DNA from: Hypoxylon rubiginosum | Taxonomy: Eukaryota > Ascomycota > Sordariomycetes > Xylariales > Hypoxylaceae | NCBI GenBank assembly: GCA_902806565.1 | Contig: CADCXA010000025.1 | Coordinates: 3,038,001-3,102,000, forward strand | Direction: 5' to 3' | DNA length: 64,000 nucleotides | Shown here: one piece after another, positions 10,724 through 20,433 of the stretch | Position numbering within the stretch: position 1 is the stretch's first letter | Layout of the letters: each line of letters starts with the position of its first letter | Translations under genes and position numbers: made by a program | Notes under the pieces: model-generated | Database searches by the model: none | The model's input: the letters and a program-made list of their open reading frames with translations, nothing else | Told to the model about the DNA's origin: nothing

Positions 10724-11896
10724 ATGAGCCGTACACTTGAGCCTACCCTCCTGTCTCTACTGCCGACCTACTCTAAAGACCTTCCACAGCCTCTCCTCGA
10801 GCTTGCATCCTCCTTGCTCACCCAGTCCCGCCATAGCGCCGGCGCATTGAAGACTGAAGAAGAAGTTGCCCGCGCGTACGCGTGCGCCCACATAGCTTGC
10901 GAACGTCTAAAGATAACCCTCGACCTCCCACCAATCCAGCCTAGACCTCCCGTACCACCGCGAATATATAAGAGATTGTATGCCCATCTCAATAATGTCC
11001 TGCCGGCGAGTACCCCAGGAAGATCGGGCCGAGTGAGGACTCCAAGCTCGAAGCTACGCGAGTCCGGCGTATTTGGTAGCGGCCAGCGAATTCCCTCCAG
11101 AGGGACACCGAATAAAGAAGAAGCATTAGCCAAGTTTAGATCACCTGCAACACGCAGGGGAGACGACACACCAACAAGGTCAACACGCAAACCACCAAAT
11201 CCTACTAAGAAGAAAGGAGGGGGACCTGTAAGCGCGCTGCCTGCCTGGGTTCGTCCCACCATTCAGTTCATGTGTAGAGAAATGGAAGAAGAGAATATCG
11301 GTCGAACTGTGCTTGCTGGCATGCAGACCATTGCTGCTCCACACGGGAAACAGACCAAGGACGAATGGGTAAACGAGCACCTGACGCCCTTGCTAGCAGC
11401 CGTATATTTTCTCGTCTCATCGCAGTTGTATGTGCTCGAACAGGGCAAAGAATTAGATGATCCGCAGTATATACGAATACGAAAGGCAATTCTAAAGACG
11501 TTAGGACAGGCGCAAGGAAACGTCAGCATAACCGGCATGGATGAAGATGAGCTATGGATCGGCTGGACAGATATAAAATCGAAGGATGTCGACGGCGCCG
11601 TCGCCAAGGTTGTCGAGAACGGGTGGCAGAAGGAGGAATGGTTTACCGGTATTAGGCATTTAGTGAAGGAGAAGGATGCAGAAATGGATAGCAGAGACGA
11701 GGAGATGGAAGATGCTGATGGAAGACCGTTCAGCGAGAAGCTTCACGTGCAGAGAGGCGACACTATGCTTCAAAGCAGATGGGATATGACGGAACAAAAG
11801 AGGGAAGAATACCGGACGTGGAAACAAGACATGCTACGTCGGATCGATGAGGTCGAACAATCAAGAACTTCGGAGATGGAAATCGACGTCTCATGA
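10724..11896 (+). CDS. ORC6: Origin recognition complex subunit 6
   Basis: Intronless, 390 aa. The start at MSRTLEPTLLSLLPTYSKDL is the first ATG of the frame; upstream frame is open but without ATG. The N-terminal cyclin-box-like segment (LPQPLLELASSLLTQSRHSA, then ARAYACAHIACERLKITLDL) is typical of fungal Orc6. A basic Ser/Thr-Pro linker follows (SRGTPNKEEALAKFRSPATR), with several SP/TP sites that fit CDK control as in yeast Orc6. The second helical region is about residues 180-290 (LPAWVRPTIQFMCREMEEEN), and the C-terminus is acidic and Arg/Glu-rich. It acts in the nucleus in origin licensing with ORC1-5. Confidence 0.88.
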   Translation: MSRTLEPTLLSLLPTYSKDLPQPLLELASSLLTQSRHSAGALKTEEEVARAYACAHIACERLKITLDLPPIQPRPPVPPRIYKRLYAHLNNVLPASTPGRSGRVRTPSSKLRESGVFGSGQRIPSRGTPNKEEALAKFRSPATRRGDDTPTRSTRKPPNPTKKKGGGPVSALPAWVRPTIQFMCREMEEENIGRTVLAGMQTIAAPHGKQTKDEWVNEHLTPLLAAVYFLVSSQLYVLEQGKELDDPQYIRIRKAILKTLGQAQGNVSITGMDEDELWIGWTDIKSKDVDGAVAKVVENGWQKEEWFTGIRHLVKEKDAEMDSRDEEMEDADGRPFSEKLHVQRGDTMLQSRWDMTEQKREEYRTWKQDMLRRIDEVEQSRTSEMEIDVS

Positions 11897-12135
11897 ACAA
11901 GACGTTGCGGTGCAAAGAAGGCAACCGTCTACGTCAAAGAAGTCGTGTAGCTGATCGATGGTTTAGGCTGTCATCTCCTGAGAGCAGCGTCTATCCTACC
12001 TAGGTATATATACGACGACAGGCGATTTGTTCTTGACCGTCAACTTCTGCAGTTTGCCTCAATACTAAGAGAGCAAGTCCCAATTTGAGATTCTCTACGC
12101 AAGATATCACCCTAGCCAGCTTTACGAAATCGACC

Positions 12136-13122
12136 ATGCCGATACTCAGAAGCTTTACATGCTTCCCTCAACTTCCGACCGAGCTGCGGCTGTTAGTGTG
12201 GAAGCAGTATGCCCTCCCAGTGACACCTATCCTGTACTTTAGCAGCCACCTATCTAGATGGTGCCTGGAAATGCCAGGGCTTGCGAAAGTCACAAATACA
12301 GCCCGAAGCATCATGCGAGTGAGCAGAGAAGCAAGGGCAGCGATCTTAGGGCATCGGGTGCGTCACCATGAAACTAAGAAGTGGCATCGCAAACGCGTAC
12401 TCCCTTTCGAGGCACGAGAATTCCACCAAGGTCATGCTGAATATATTACTTACGGAATATACGACAAATACCTGCTTGCGAACTGGGAAAGGGATGTTTT
12501 CCATCTGTCGATCGAGGAGCTTCAACCTTCTACTTTCTCGTATCCAAACCACCACTACCCGCCAGTGTACGGGTGCATTCAGAACCTCGTAATTCACATC
12601 GATTCTCGTTTTAGGGGCAAAAGACATCTACAACTTCGGGAATCACCGAGACTACAAAACCTTTTCCGAATAGCGTCCTAGTCTCTCTCTGACATCATAC
12701 GACTGCTTCCCTACGGACTAGTATCGGTCCGCAATATGATTCTCGTAATCGACTATTTCGATTTCAAAAATCTCTACCGTCAAGACGTGCCTTCGTCGAT
12801 ACCATCCATGGAGGCATACAACCATCATCACCTAAGAAGCACGCCTTATGCGCAAGAGTACGAATTTGGGTTTATTCCGATCCCCGCTCCACACGATCTC
12901 AAGTTGGGATTTGAGCATGACCCTCAAGGATACGCGGTTGCTGAGAAGTGGCACCGAGACACTTTGGTTCCTTTGGTGGACAACCTAGTCAAGGAAACAA
13001 GATCAAGAATTGCCGCCCAAAAACTTGGGAGGCAGATCGACGTTCGTATGGCCGTAGCTCCCGCAGTCCGGAGCTGGGTATTCAATTTCGGACAAGACAT
13101 TCATCATTTTCCTGTGGCATGA
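12136..13122 (+). pseudogene. 2EXR-domain protein gene with a single in-frame TAG
   Basis: One reading frame is coding-like from ATG 12136 (MPILRSFTCFPQLPTELRLL, the 2EXR motif with FPQLPTELRLLVW) to TGA at 13120-13122, but codon 182 is TAG at 12679-12681. The first part is 181 aa; after the stop the same frame continues for 146 codons (SLSDIIRLLPYGLVSVRNMI onward). No intron can remove the stop convincingly: the only GT nearby is GTCTCT overlapping the TAG, and the nearest AG would make an intron of about 40 bases. Domain knowledge: 2EXR proteins are abundant, fungal, F-box-like in appearance and functionally unknown. It may be a recent pseudogene, a sequencing error, or a truncated but used gene. 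Confidence 0.65.
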
Positions 13123-14284
13123 GGGACTGTAAATATGTCTACGCGAAGGGATGCTTTCTACGGCCTTCTCTTTAGGTCACCTATGTCGTCGTATCTGCTT
13201 CTCTGCCAGAGCAAGCACAGTTTCCCCTTAGGAACTAAACAATTCTAATGTTATTTTATCGCGGGCAAAGGTGTACCTCTTGCGATTTTCTTCATCAAGT
13301 TCCGTGTAGCCTCTACATCACCATCTATTCTATATGCCGTATGTCATCCTCTTGTAGTAGAAACCATTGGTATACGACAATGCCTAGTGACCCTCACGTC
13401 AAAGCCTAGTCGGGTAGCTATACTCCCATAGCATCAATGCCCTCCTTCTTCTTCTTCTTCTTCGAGCCATAGCACCAGGCTAGGAACTCGATGAAAAAAA
13501 AAAAGAGTAGGATTCACCCAGAGGGTGCTTTTGGTTTCCAAAAATTTAGATTCTTTCTTTACTATTCGCGTGATGGGAGGCCAAAAATTAAGCATATGTG
13601 TGTGAAGATAGTATCCCCCGTGCCGATGCTACGGCATATACCAGAAAAGGTAGGTATCCAAAATTGGGGGAACATGGAGAAGAAAAAAAAGAGAAGAGAA
13701 AGATGGAACCAGGTCGGCGACGCGTTGGCCTTATATACTTTTTTTTCCTAGGGCGGTGACGGACGTTTTCTGCCGGCGGTTGCTGTGCTGGCTCGTCGGT
13801 GTGCAGTCGGTGAGCAGTCGGTACAGCGCTGTTGGTGAACGGTGAGTGGCCAGATCGAGGGGTTCTGCCTTTGTGCACCGGTTTACAGTGTCGTAATCAC
13901 CTGTAGGTACGTTACTTAGGAGGTAGATACATTGTGATTCACGTTCTGGCGCGCTGTCGCCCCCCCCCCCCCCTTTTAGTGGCTGTGATTAGGTGCACTT
14001 GCTGTATCTCGACTCCTATAGCGCAGCGCAACGAGTACGACCCGCGTAATCAGTAGTAACGTACCTAAGTAGCCTTGCTATTCACTATATGTAGGTATTT
14101 ACGCCCTCTAAAGCCGCGGTCTGTCTGCTATGTCACTCTGAAGCCTTAACGAGGGTACAAAATTAGGGGAACTCATACTTAATTCTAATCCCCCATCCAA
14201 TGCCTTTTCCTACCAACCTAACTATACAATACTTATACAGGGAGCATCATTAGGTACTCCGCAAAATCCCACATACCAACAAGA
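13123..14284. other. Intergenic with C14 homopolymer
   Basis: No supported gene. A run of 14 C occupies 13960-13973. Several A- and T-rich short tracts and TAGGTA-type motifs occur. Open stretches at 13491-13878 on both strands are low complexity and lack start context. Confidence 0.45.
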
Positions 14285-15106
14285 TCAAATCCCCTTCCTA
14301 GTAGCATTCCCATGTCCCAATGTATCCTGCACCGTCCCGCCCACCGACCCCTTATCAGTAAACTGGCGGCCAACAGCGCCCTCCTTAGAGAACGGCCCGC
14401 CGACCTTCTGTGCCGTACCCCCTACAGCACCTTCAGACTAGATTAGACATAATCATCAGCAAAGCACCCATATATATATATACCAGTAGAACTAGGTAGG
14501 TCCCTAGGTAGTAAGTACGTACCGTAAACTGATGCCCAACCGACCCCTGCGCATCAAACGTCGAAATACCACCACCACTCCTACGTCCCTTGCTACCGCG
14601 GTCCATACGCCCCGGCATCATAGATTCGAGCGCGCTAGAAGCGCCGCCGTCAGTCCTCACGCCGTCGACGTGGGACCGGGGCCCTTCCTCCGACTCGTCG
14701 TAGTCGCGGTGGCCACGCGCCATGGTCTCCTCGATGCCGCCGTGCCGCCCGTCGTGCGTGGGGTCGCCCGCGTATCTCTGGCCCTGCTGGTGCTGATACT
14801 GCTCCTGCCTCTTGGTGTCGCCGGGTCGGAGGGCGTCTTTGATAGTCCCGAGGAGGGACTTGCCCTCGTGATGGTCTGGGGCCTGTGTCGTTGGTTAGTC
14901 GGATATTTTCTTATTAAGTAGGTAGGTATGTAGGTAGGACTTGAGTGAATATAGTTGGGGGATATGTAAGAAGTAGGTTAGGTACTTACATATCCGGCCG
15001 CCGTCCCCTTGGGATCGATGTCGTCCGATAGACTGACGTTTCGCTGCGCCGAAGCCCCGTAGTTGAGCCCTCGGAACGGGTATCCGCCTGTGCCGCCGGT
15101 AGACAT
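14285..15106 (-). CDS. Conserved fungal small protein with repeated [KEQ]G-[AS]-VG units
   Basis: Three exons (15106-14990, 14882-14523, 14437-14285) with GTAAGT and GTACGT donors, in-phase, give 209 aa. It is hydrophilic and Gly-rich with no signal peptide or membrane segment. The N-terminus is MSTGGTGGYPFRGLNYGASA. The C-terminal third repeats a short unit: AQGSVGHQFT, SEGAVGGTAQKVGGPF, SKEGAVGRQFT, DKGSVGGTVQDTLG. I recognise the pattern from uncharacterised fungal proteins of likely stress or developmental expression, but cannot name a function. Confidence in the gene model is good because the repeat units continue across the exon 2/3 junction in frame. Confidence 0.72.
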
Positions 15107-15834
15107 GTGTGAATAAACTCTTTGGTAATATACAGCACTGCTCTTTCGATAGTGGAATTCCGAAACTTTTGAATAGCTATGTGTAATTCAATCAAGTCAA
15201 CTTGAATATCAAGAACTGGTCGTGTGTTATGGTCGTAATATGGTGCTCCACCTCGGCTTATAAAAGGGGCGAGGGCGTTCGTTCTCATCGCGTCATGATG
15301 ATGGGCATTTCACGATGAAAGATCTGATCGATACAGCCGCCTCACCATGGATTTGGAAGGTTTAAAAGGGGGATCAGGTTCGATTCTTATTAGCGCTGTC
15401 TGGTGATCCTCCCCCTTACTCATGGGCCCTATTCAACATTCCAAAATGACACAAGAACTGCTCATGGTATCCATAATTCAAAGCATATTCTCCCTGATGG
15501 TCAATATCTCAACTGAAACTTCACCCTGATCTATTTGAATGGGAGTCATTTACGGGTAGCCTAGCAGAAAAAATGGTATATCCGAATGTTCGAAATGTTT
15601 AGTCCGTTCATGGTCAATTTACGAGACGCGATCAAATTGATGCTCTGAGTTATTATAAATGCGACGATTAGACTGACGAGAAATGATTATAACTCAACGA
15701 TATAGAACACGCCATTTGCCTAGGTATGTGCGAGATGCCTCTCATCCCATCTTTTCGATAAAGCAACGCACCCGTCCCAGTGTTACGGCCCAGTATTCAA
15801 CTACCCGCCTCCCCATCCCGTCCCCCCTATTCAC
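15107..15834. other. Intergenic with tRNA-like fragment
   Basis: Promoter side of the small repeat protein gene and 3' side of the RNA ligase gene. Contains the tRNA-like B-box fragment described separately; otherwise nothing recognised. Confidence 0.4.
15362..15400 (+). repeat. Partial copy of the tRNA-like sequence at 5390-5469
   Basis: The core GGATCAGGTTCGATTC at 15371-15386 is identical to 5443-5458, with similar flanks (TTAAAAGGG versus ATAAAGGAG before it; AGCGCTGTC against GTCGCTACG after it). The upstream A-box half is not recognisable here. It looks like a decayed relative of the 5.4-kb element rather than an independent tRNA. Confidence 0.45.
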
Positions 15835-17007
15835 TCACTCGCCGTGCGTAAGCAAATAATCATTCGCCCCGACCTTAAACCACCGCCCGTCCTCCACATT
15901 CTTATACACGAGCCCCTCCCTCCTCCTCCCGTTCATCCCCACCCCCTCCGCCCGCCGCACCAGCTCCTCGCAGCTCCCCGCCACGTCCCGGATCCTTACG
16001 TACCCGAGCACGGGCACGTGTCTTAGCCCCAGCTGCGCCGCCCGCACCGCCGCCTCCGCCGGGTGCAGGTACCGCTGCGCGTCGACGTCGAAAATCCCGT
16101 ACACGTAGAAGTCGTGGCGCCCGGCCGCGTACCCGTGCCGGTTCGACGCGACGGAGCTGCCGACCAGCTCGCCCTGGACGGCGACGTTGCGGCCGAGACG
16201 CTCGAGCTGACGCGGGAGCCGGTAGTGCAGGGCCATGGCCCAGAACTGGCTGCTGCTGCTCTGCCCGCCGGCGGCGGCGGCGGTCTCGCTCAGGTCGTGG
16301 TTGCGGCTGCTCACGCCGACCCGGCCATTCGCCATGTCCGCCCGCGCGCCCGGCGGGAGGCGCGGGAGGGACTTGTAGAACTGCGACTCCTTTCGGACGT
16401 AGTACACCGTCATGGCGGACCCGTCCATCTTGACCGACTCCTGGAACACGGCGCTGGCGTACTTGCTCTTGGTGAACAGCGTCTTGATATTCTGGACGCG
16501 CTCTATTTCGGTCTTGGGGAAGAAGACGGGCGGGCGGCCGAGCGAGGTGGTCGCTTCCGCGGTGGCGACCTGCCATTTCTTGACTCCCAGCTTCTCGGCG
16601 AAGCATATGTCCGCCATGTTTTGCAAACCGGTCTCGGGGCCTAGGACGGTGGAGTAGTCGAGGTAGATGCTTTCGATCTCGGGAAACGCGTACAGCTTCA
16701 AGACGACGCCTTGCGAGATCTCGTGGCTCTTGTTTACCATGATCGACCTGACGTGGATTCCCTTTGCGCCTTGCCACGTGATGACGCCGGTGTGGAGCGG
16801 GTTATGCTGAGGTTGGTATCGAGGGTCGTCCGCGGGGGCGGGAAGGAAGGAGTCGATCTCGAAGAACACGACGAGCTCACCCTTGGTGAAAACTCCCGTC
16901 CTAACGGCGCAGGTCCAGCCATCCACGACGGCAATCTCGAATGCAGGGGTGTTGGCGACAGGGCGGAGATCTGTGATCTGGCGAATGGTGACTAATTTGC
17001 GACCCAT
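15835..17007 (-). CDS. RNA ligase of the DRB0094 (DraRnl/Rnl5) family
   Basis: Intronless, 390 aa, GC-rich. An N-terminal OB-like domain (GRKLVTIRQITDLRPVANTP onward, about residues 1-130) precedes a nucleotidyltransferase domain. Motif I is ESVKMDGSAMTVYYV with Lys193 as the predicted adenylated residue; GVSSRNHDLS (motif Ia-like), VAVQGELVG (motif III), FYVYGIFDVD (IIIa), EGLVYK (IV) and WFKV (V, Lys378) follow in order. This arrangement is that of Deinococcus radiodurans DraRnl, an ATP-dependent RNA ligase that seals 3'-OH/5'-phosphate nicks. Start chosen at MGRKL because upstream in-frame codons include no ATG. All catalytic motifs are intact, so it is probably active; its substrate in fungi is unknown. 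Confidence 0.85.
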   Translation of the reverse strand: MGRKLVTIRQITDLRPVANTPAFEIAVVDGWTCAVRTGVFTKGELVVFFEIDSFLPAPADDPRYQPQHNPLHTGVITWQGAKGIHVRSIMVNKSHEISQGVVLKLYAFPEIESIYLDYSTVLGPETGLQNMADICFAEKLGVKKWQVATAEATTSLGRPPVFFPKTEIERVQNIKTLFTKSKYASAVFQESVKMDGSAMTVYYVRKESQFYKSLPRLPPGARADMANGRVGVSSRNHDLSETAAAAGGQSSSSQFWAMALHYRLPRQLERLGRNVAVQGELVGSSVASNRHGYAAGRHDFYVYGIFDVDAQRYLHPAEAAVRAAQLGLRHVPVLGYVRIRDVAGSCEELVRRAEGVGMNGRRREGLVYKNVEDGRWFKVGANDYLLTHGE

Positions 17008-17936
17008 TTTCGAGACGTGCAATGTCTACCCGATTCTTACTAAGGTGGTTGATATAGCACTTGATGAGGTAGCCCAATCGTTTAAAAGGCTACTTCTGGG
17101 CTGCTAGTGGTGAGAATTTGTGGTATGAATCGTGATTGAACCTGTAGCTGGAAAAGGTCTGGATTCGTACGCAGTGAAAGCGAGATAAAATGCCAAGTAG
17201 AGGTTCTCTGTGTATGAATTCGTGGACCGACAGGCTAACTAGGTAGGTCAGTAATTTGTAAGGTCCAGTGGTTGGAGAAGAAAGTAGATGAGTGAACGTA
17301 AAGGTCACCGGGAGGAAGGATGATGAACGCGAGTGGACGAGGAAGCTACACGTGTCTAGTATCCTGGGTAAGAGGGTATTGCGCGGGCAAACACTTGCTG
17401 ATGGTTCGAAAAGATGGGGGCTAGGCGTGAGCCTTTAACAACGATTACCCAGCGACTTGATATATAGTCGCTAATGCGTAAGGAAGTTAAGAACCGGTAC
17501 GAACTGTCAGGTCATGGTAAAGAAAGGGGCGCACTGTATCAGGTATCAGGTATCAGGGGTAGATATCAAGGATTAGGTGGCCGGATATATACCTACCAGA
17601 TAGATATCCCAGGTATAGGAGCCCAACTTTGACATCTAGCATTTTTAATAAACTGTGCGAGTTCTACTATTATCTTGGTCACTCAAGGAACACCCTTATA
17701 GTGGAAAGAACAGGTGATTTACAAAAACAGTATTACGGTGTCCAGTCCTCTATAATTTCCCACCTATGCTACAAGGAACTGACCGCATTGAATGTTAGCC
17801 TGGAATAAGCCGATGCTGTCGCCAAACGCCGAAAGGATTGGGCTATACCCCCCTAGACCCTAGACATCCGCCTCGGGAAGATTGCTTCGTGGTAGTACGC
17901 AAGAAATACCTCTTCATTGCACTCTTAGTATAGTAA
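17008..17936. other. Intergenic
   Basis: Promoter of the ligase and 3' region of ATG27. A CAGGTAT unit is repeated in tandem around 17536-17558. No gene recognised. Confidence 0.45.
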
Positions 17937-19172
17937 TCAGACCGCACTGTAGCCCCCGCGGCTTCCGCTCCCCTGCACCGTGTTAAGCACCCTCCTAGTC
18001 CAGTCCTTAAGAAGGTACGGGACGTCACGAATAGTGTCACCGTGCGGGACAAGATCCCAGCCTCGAGCTCCGTAGCGGTTGTAGTTGAGCCAGGATCCGA
18101 AGATGAGGTAGGCGGCCGTACCGAGGAATACACTGTACCAGTGGTTAGTACCTTCTATACCTACCTAGGTAATCAAAAGTATCAAAATAGGGGTAAGGAC
18201 TCACAGAATAACCAGCCACGTGAAGAATCCCCAATGCGGGTTAGGCTGCTCGTCGGATCCGTCGTCGTCCCTCTTCTCGCAGGCGTACTTGGACAACCAG
18301 GTCAAGCGCAACACGTCGATGTTGGAATCATCGTCCATAGGTGCGTAGCTGTTGAATATCAGGCTGGGGTCGTTTTCGATACCCAACTGAACGTCCTTAG
18401 GGGGCTCATCATCGCCGCCATCGCCGTCATTTCCATCACCCTCGCCACCATCTCCTTCTTTGTCGTCCTCGGCTTGATATAGCAGCGGATTCGTTGTCCG
18501 ACTCTCAAATGACTCCTCCCCCTCGGCCGGGTCATCACCATTCTCGTATTTGTCATCCTCGGGATTCCACTCGCCCTCGGTCCCATTTAGCTTCTCCTTG
18601 CAGACAAATTCTATAATGGCCCTCTGCGCTCGCTTCTGGCCGCTGGGTGTTCTGTAGAAGCCGCCCTTCATCACAACGCGCACTCCTTGCTTCTGAGAAT
18701 CCGAATTTGAGTCGGATGTGCTGAGTCGCGTAACCTCGGGGTCCAAGTCGCTACCTCCGTAACCCTTCAGGTCGCCAGCAATCGGAATGGCCTCCTCAAT
18801 AACATCTCCTTTGCGTTTGATAGCGCAGACTACATGGAAATACGGGTAAGCGTGTTGCATAATCCGGAAAGGGGATAGAGAAACCTGATTGAGTTATATA
18901 CCTCGAGAGAAATTAGGACATTGCTTATCCTTTTCCACATCGCTGCTCTTCTTCAGCGCGCGACAGATGTCCACGGTGTAGGTGGTATTGTGAGGAGCGC
19001 CATCGATTATACGACTCGTTACAACTGAGTGAGGGCCGCCTAGACGAGATAGATCGAACTTCTGCCCGTCGGCCTGGATGTGATCGCACCTCAACATCGC
19101 TGCCGTAAGTGGAGCGAATAGTAAGGATAGAAGTAATGCGGCATCTACCGCGCGTATCGTCGGTAGATTCAT
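17937..19172 (-). CDS. ATG27: Autophagy-related type I membrane protein Atg27
   Basis: Three exons (19172-18902, 18829-18205, 18132-17937; two 72-bp introns) give 363 aa. A signal peptide (MNLPTIRAVDAALLLSLLFA) is followed by the Atg27 lumenal domain: LRCDHIQADGQKFDLSRLGG, PHNTTYTVDICRALKK, CPN, VCAIKRK and IPIAGDLKGYGG. An Asp/Glu/Gly-rich loop of about 100 residues precedes the transmembrane segment (FFTWLVILLVFLGTAAYLIF, split by intron 2). The short tail ends YSAV after the Tyr-containing GGY, fitting a cytosolic sorting signal. In yeast, Atg27 cycles between vacuole, Golgi and endosomes and supports Atg9 vesicle supply. The acidic loop is longer than in yeast. Confidence 0.9.
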
Positions 19173-20433
19173 TATGGGTAGATGTGGGGATGATTCGCTG
19201 ACGGGATCGGGTCGGGTCGGGTCGTTCGGGGAGGCGCGCAGAAGCAAGATGCGTTTCAGGGCGCGACCAAAGGTGGAAGATTCAAGGGGGAACCTTAGAG
19301 TCGATAGCTTGATGCGATTTAAAAATGCGTAGAATTTCGAGGCCAGATGTCACGGTCGATGGTTGACAGTAGGATGATTAATGAACGGAAGAATGGAAGG
19401 CCGTTGAAGTCTGGAGGTTTGAGTCAAGAGCAAACTGCTGATTTACGTGTAGATATAGCGAGTTATGACAAACGAGAGCATCAGTTTGCATTAGGTGGGA
19501 AATGTAAACAAGCAAAGCTTAGGCTTAGACTTGTCACGATGCGGGAATCATGTGCCTCGGCGTGCCTCGTGTGCCTCGTGTACCTCGATGCTTGGTGGAA
19601 GGGGAAGAAACGAACTTGGCTCGATGGTAGGCACGGAAGCTGTTCGAGTTCAAGCCAGCTATCGTCATAGGGCCACTTCTGACAGGGGTTATAAGTACCG
19701 ATGATTACCTAATCCGGCCTTACGTGATTGTACGGTACAAGGTACATTCATCTCACGTGATACCCCATACCTTACACACTGTACCCTCCCCCCTATTTGT
19801 CCACAGTATAGAAAAAGGCGAGACAAAGAATATTGTTTATGAATCACGTACCTAAGATACTCATCGATATCAACCCCAAGAAAACACTACTATTCACAGG
19901 CACAGTTTAGATAATATAGACATAAATACCTAGCATCCATGTGCACGGGCTCGGATATATCTGAGGTCACTAGTAAAGTCAACTCAAAAGTCTTGACTCA
20001 TATTTAGTTGCTATGTAAAGGACAACGATGGTTTTCCTCATCAACAGACGCGCCGAAATTCATAACGCCACGATAAGAAGGGTATAACGAAACGAAACCA
20101 AACCAAAACCAGGACCAGATGAACCCCCCGTCGTAAGAGCATACGTCCGAAAATGCTCAAGGCTCCGTACCTTTACACCAAGACCATAAAACGCCAGACT
20201 TCCATGCTGCTCGTAAAGTTCCATGCCGCAGTTCGTTCATGCTAGGACGATGAGGACTAGAGGTGGCCAACCCATCTACGCCTACACCTACCTCTATCTC
20301 GAAAGTAGCTTGCACCTCTAGCAAGTGCAACGATGACCTTCGCCAACCAACCGCCAACCTCAGCAGCAGCTGGGATATGATTGCACAGAGTTGATGTACT
20401 AGGAGCTACGTGAAGACTCCTCCAAGGCTATAC
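19173..20433. other. Intergenic
   Basis: Promoter of ATG27 and 3' flank of SPT20. A purine-rich stretch with a CCTCGTGTGCCTCGTGTACC repeat occurs near 19562-19581. Possible terminal SPT20 exon is discussed in its entry. No independent gene was found. Confidence 0.4.

Noticed and set aside
12680..12720. Short intron removing the TAG of the 2EXR gene
   Set aside because: GTCTCT is a poor donor and the intron would be about 40 bases, shorter than any other here.
16063..16644. Long plus-strand open frames opposite the RNA ligase, and similar ones opposite SPT20, PNKP and the CH protein
   Set aside because: They mirror GC-rich or repetitive coding sequence of the real genes on the other strand, have no family motifs, and conflict with intact ligase/SPT20/PNKP domains.
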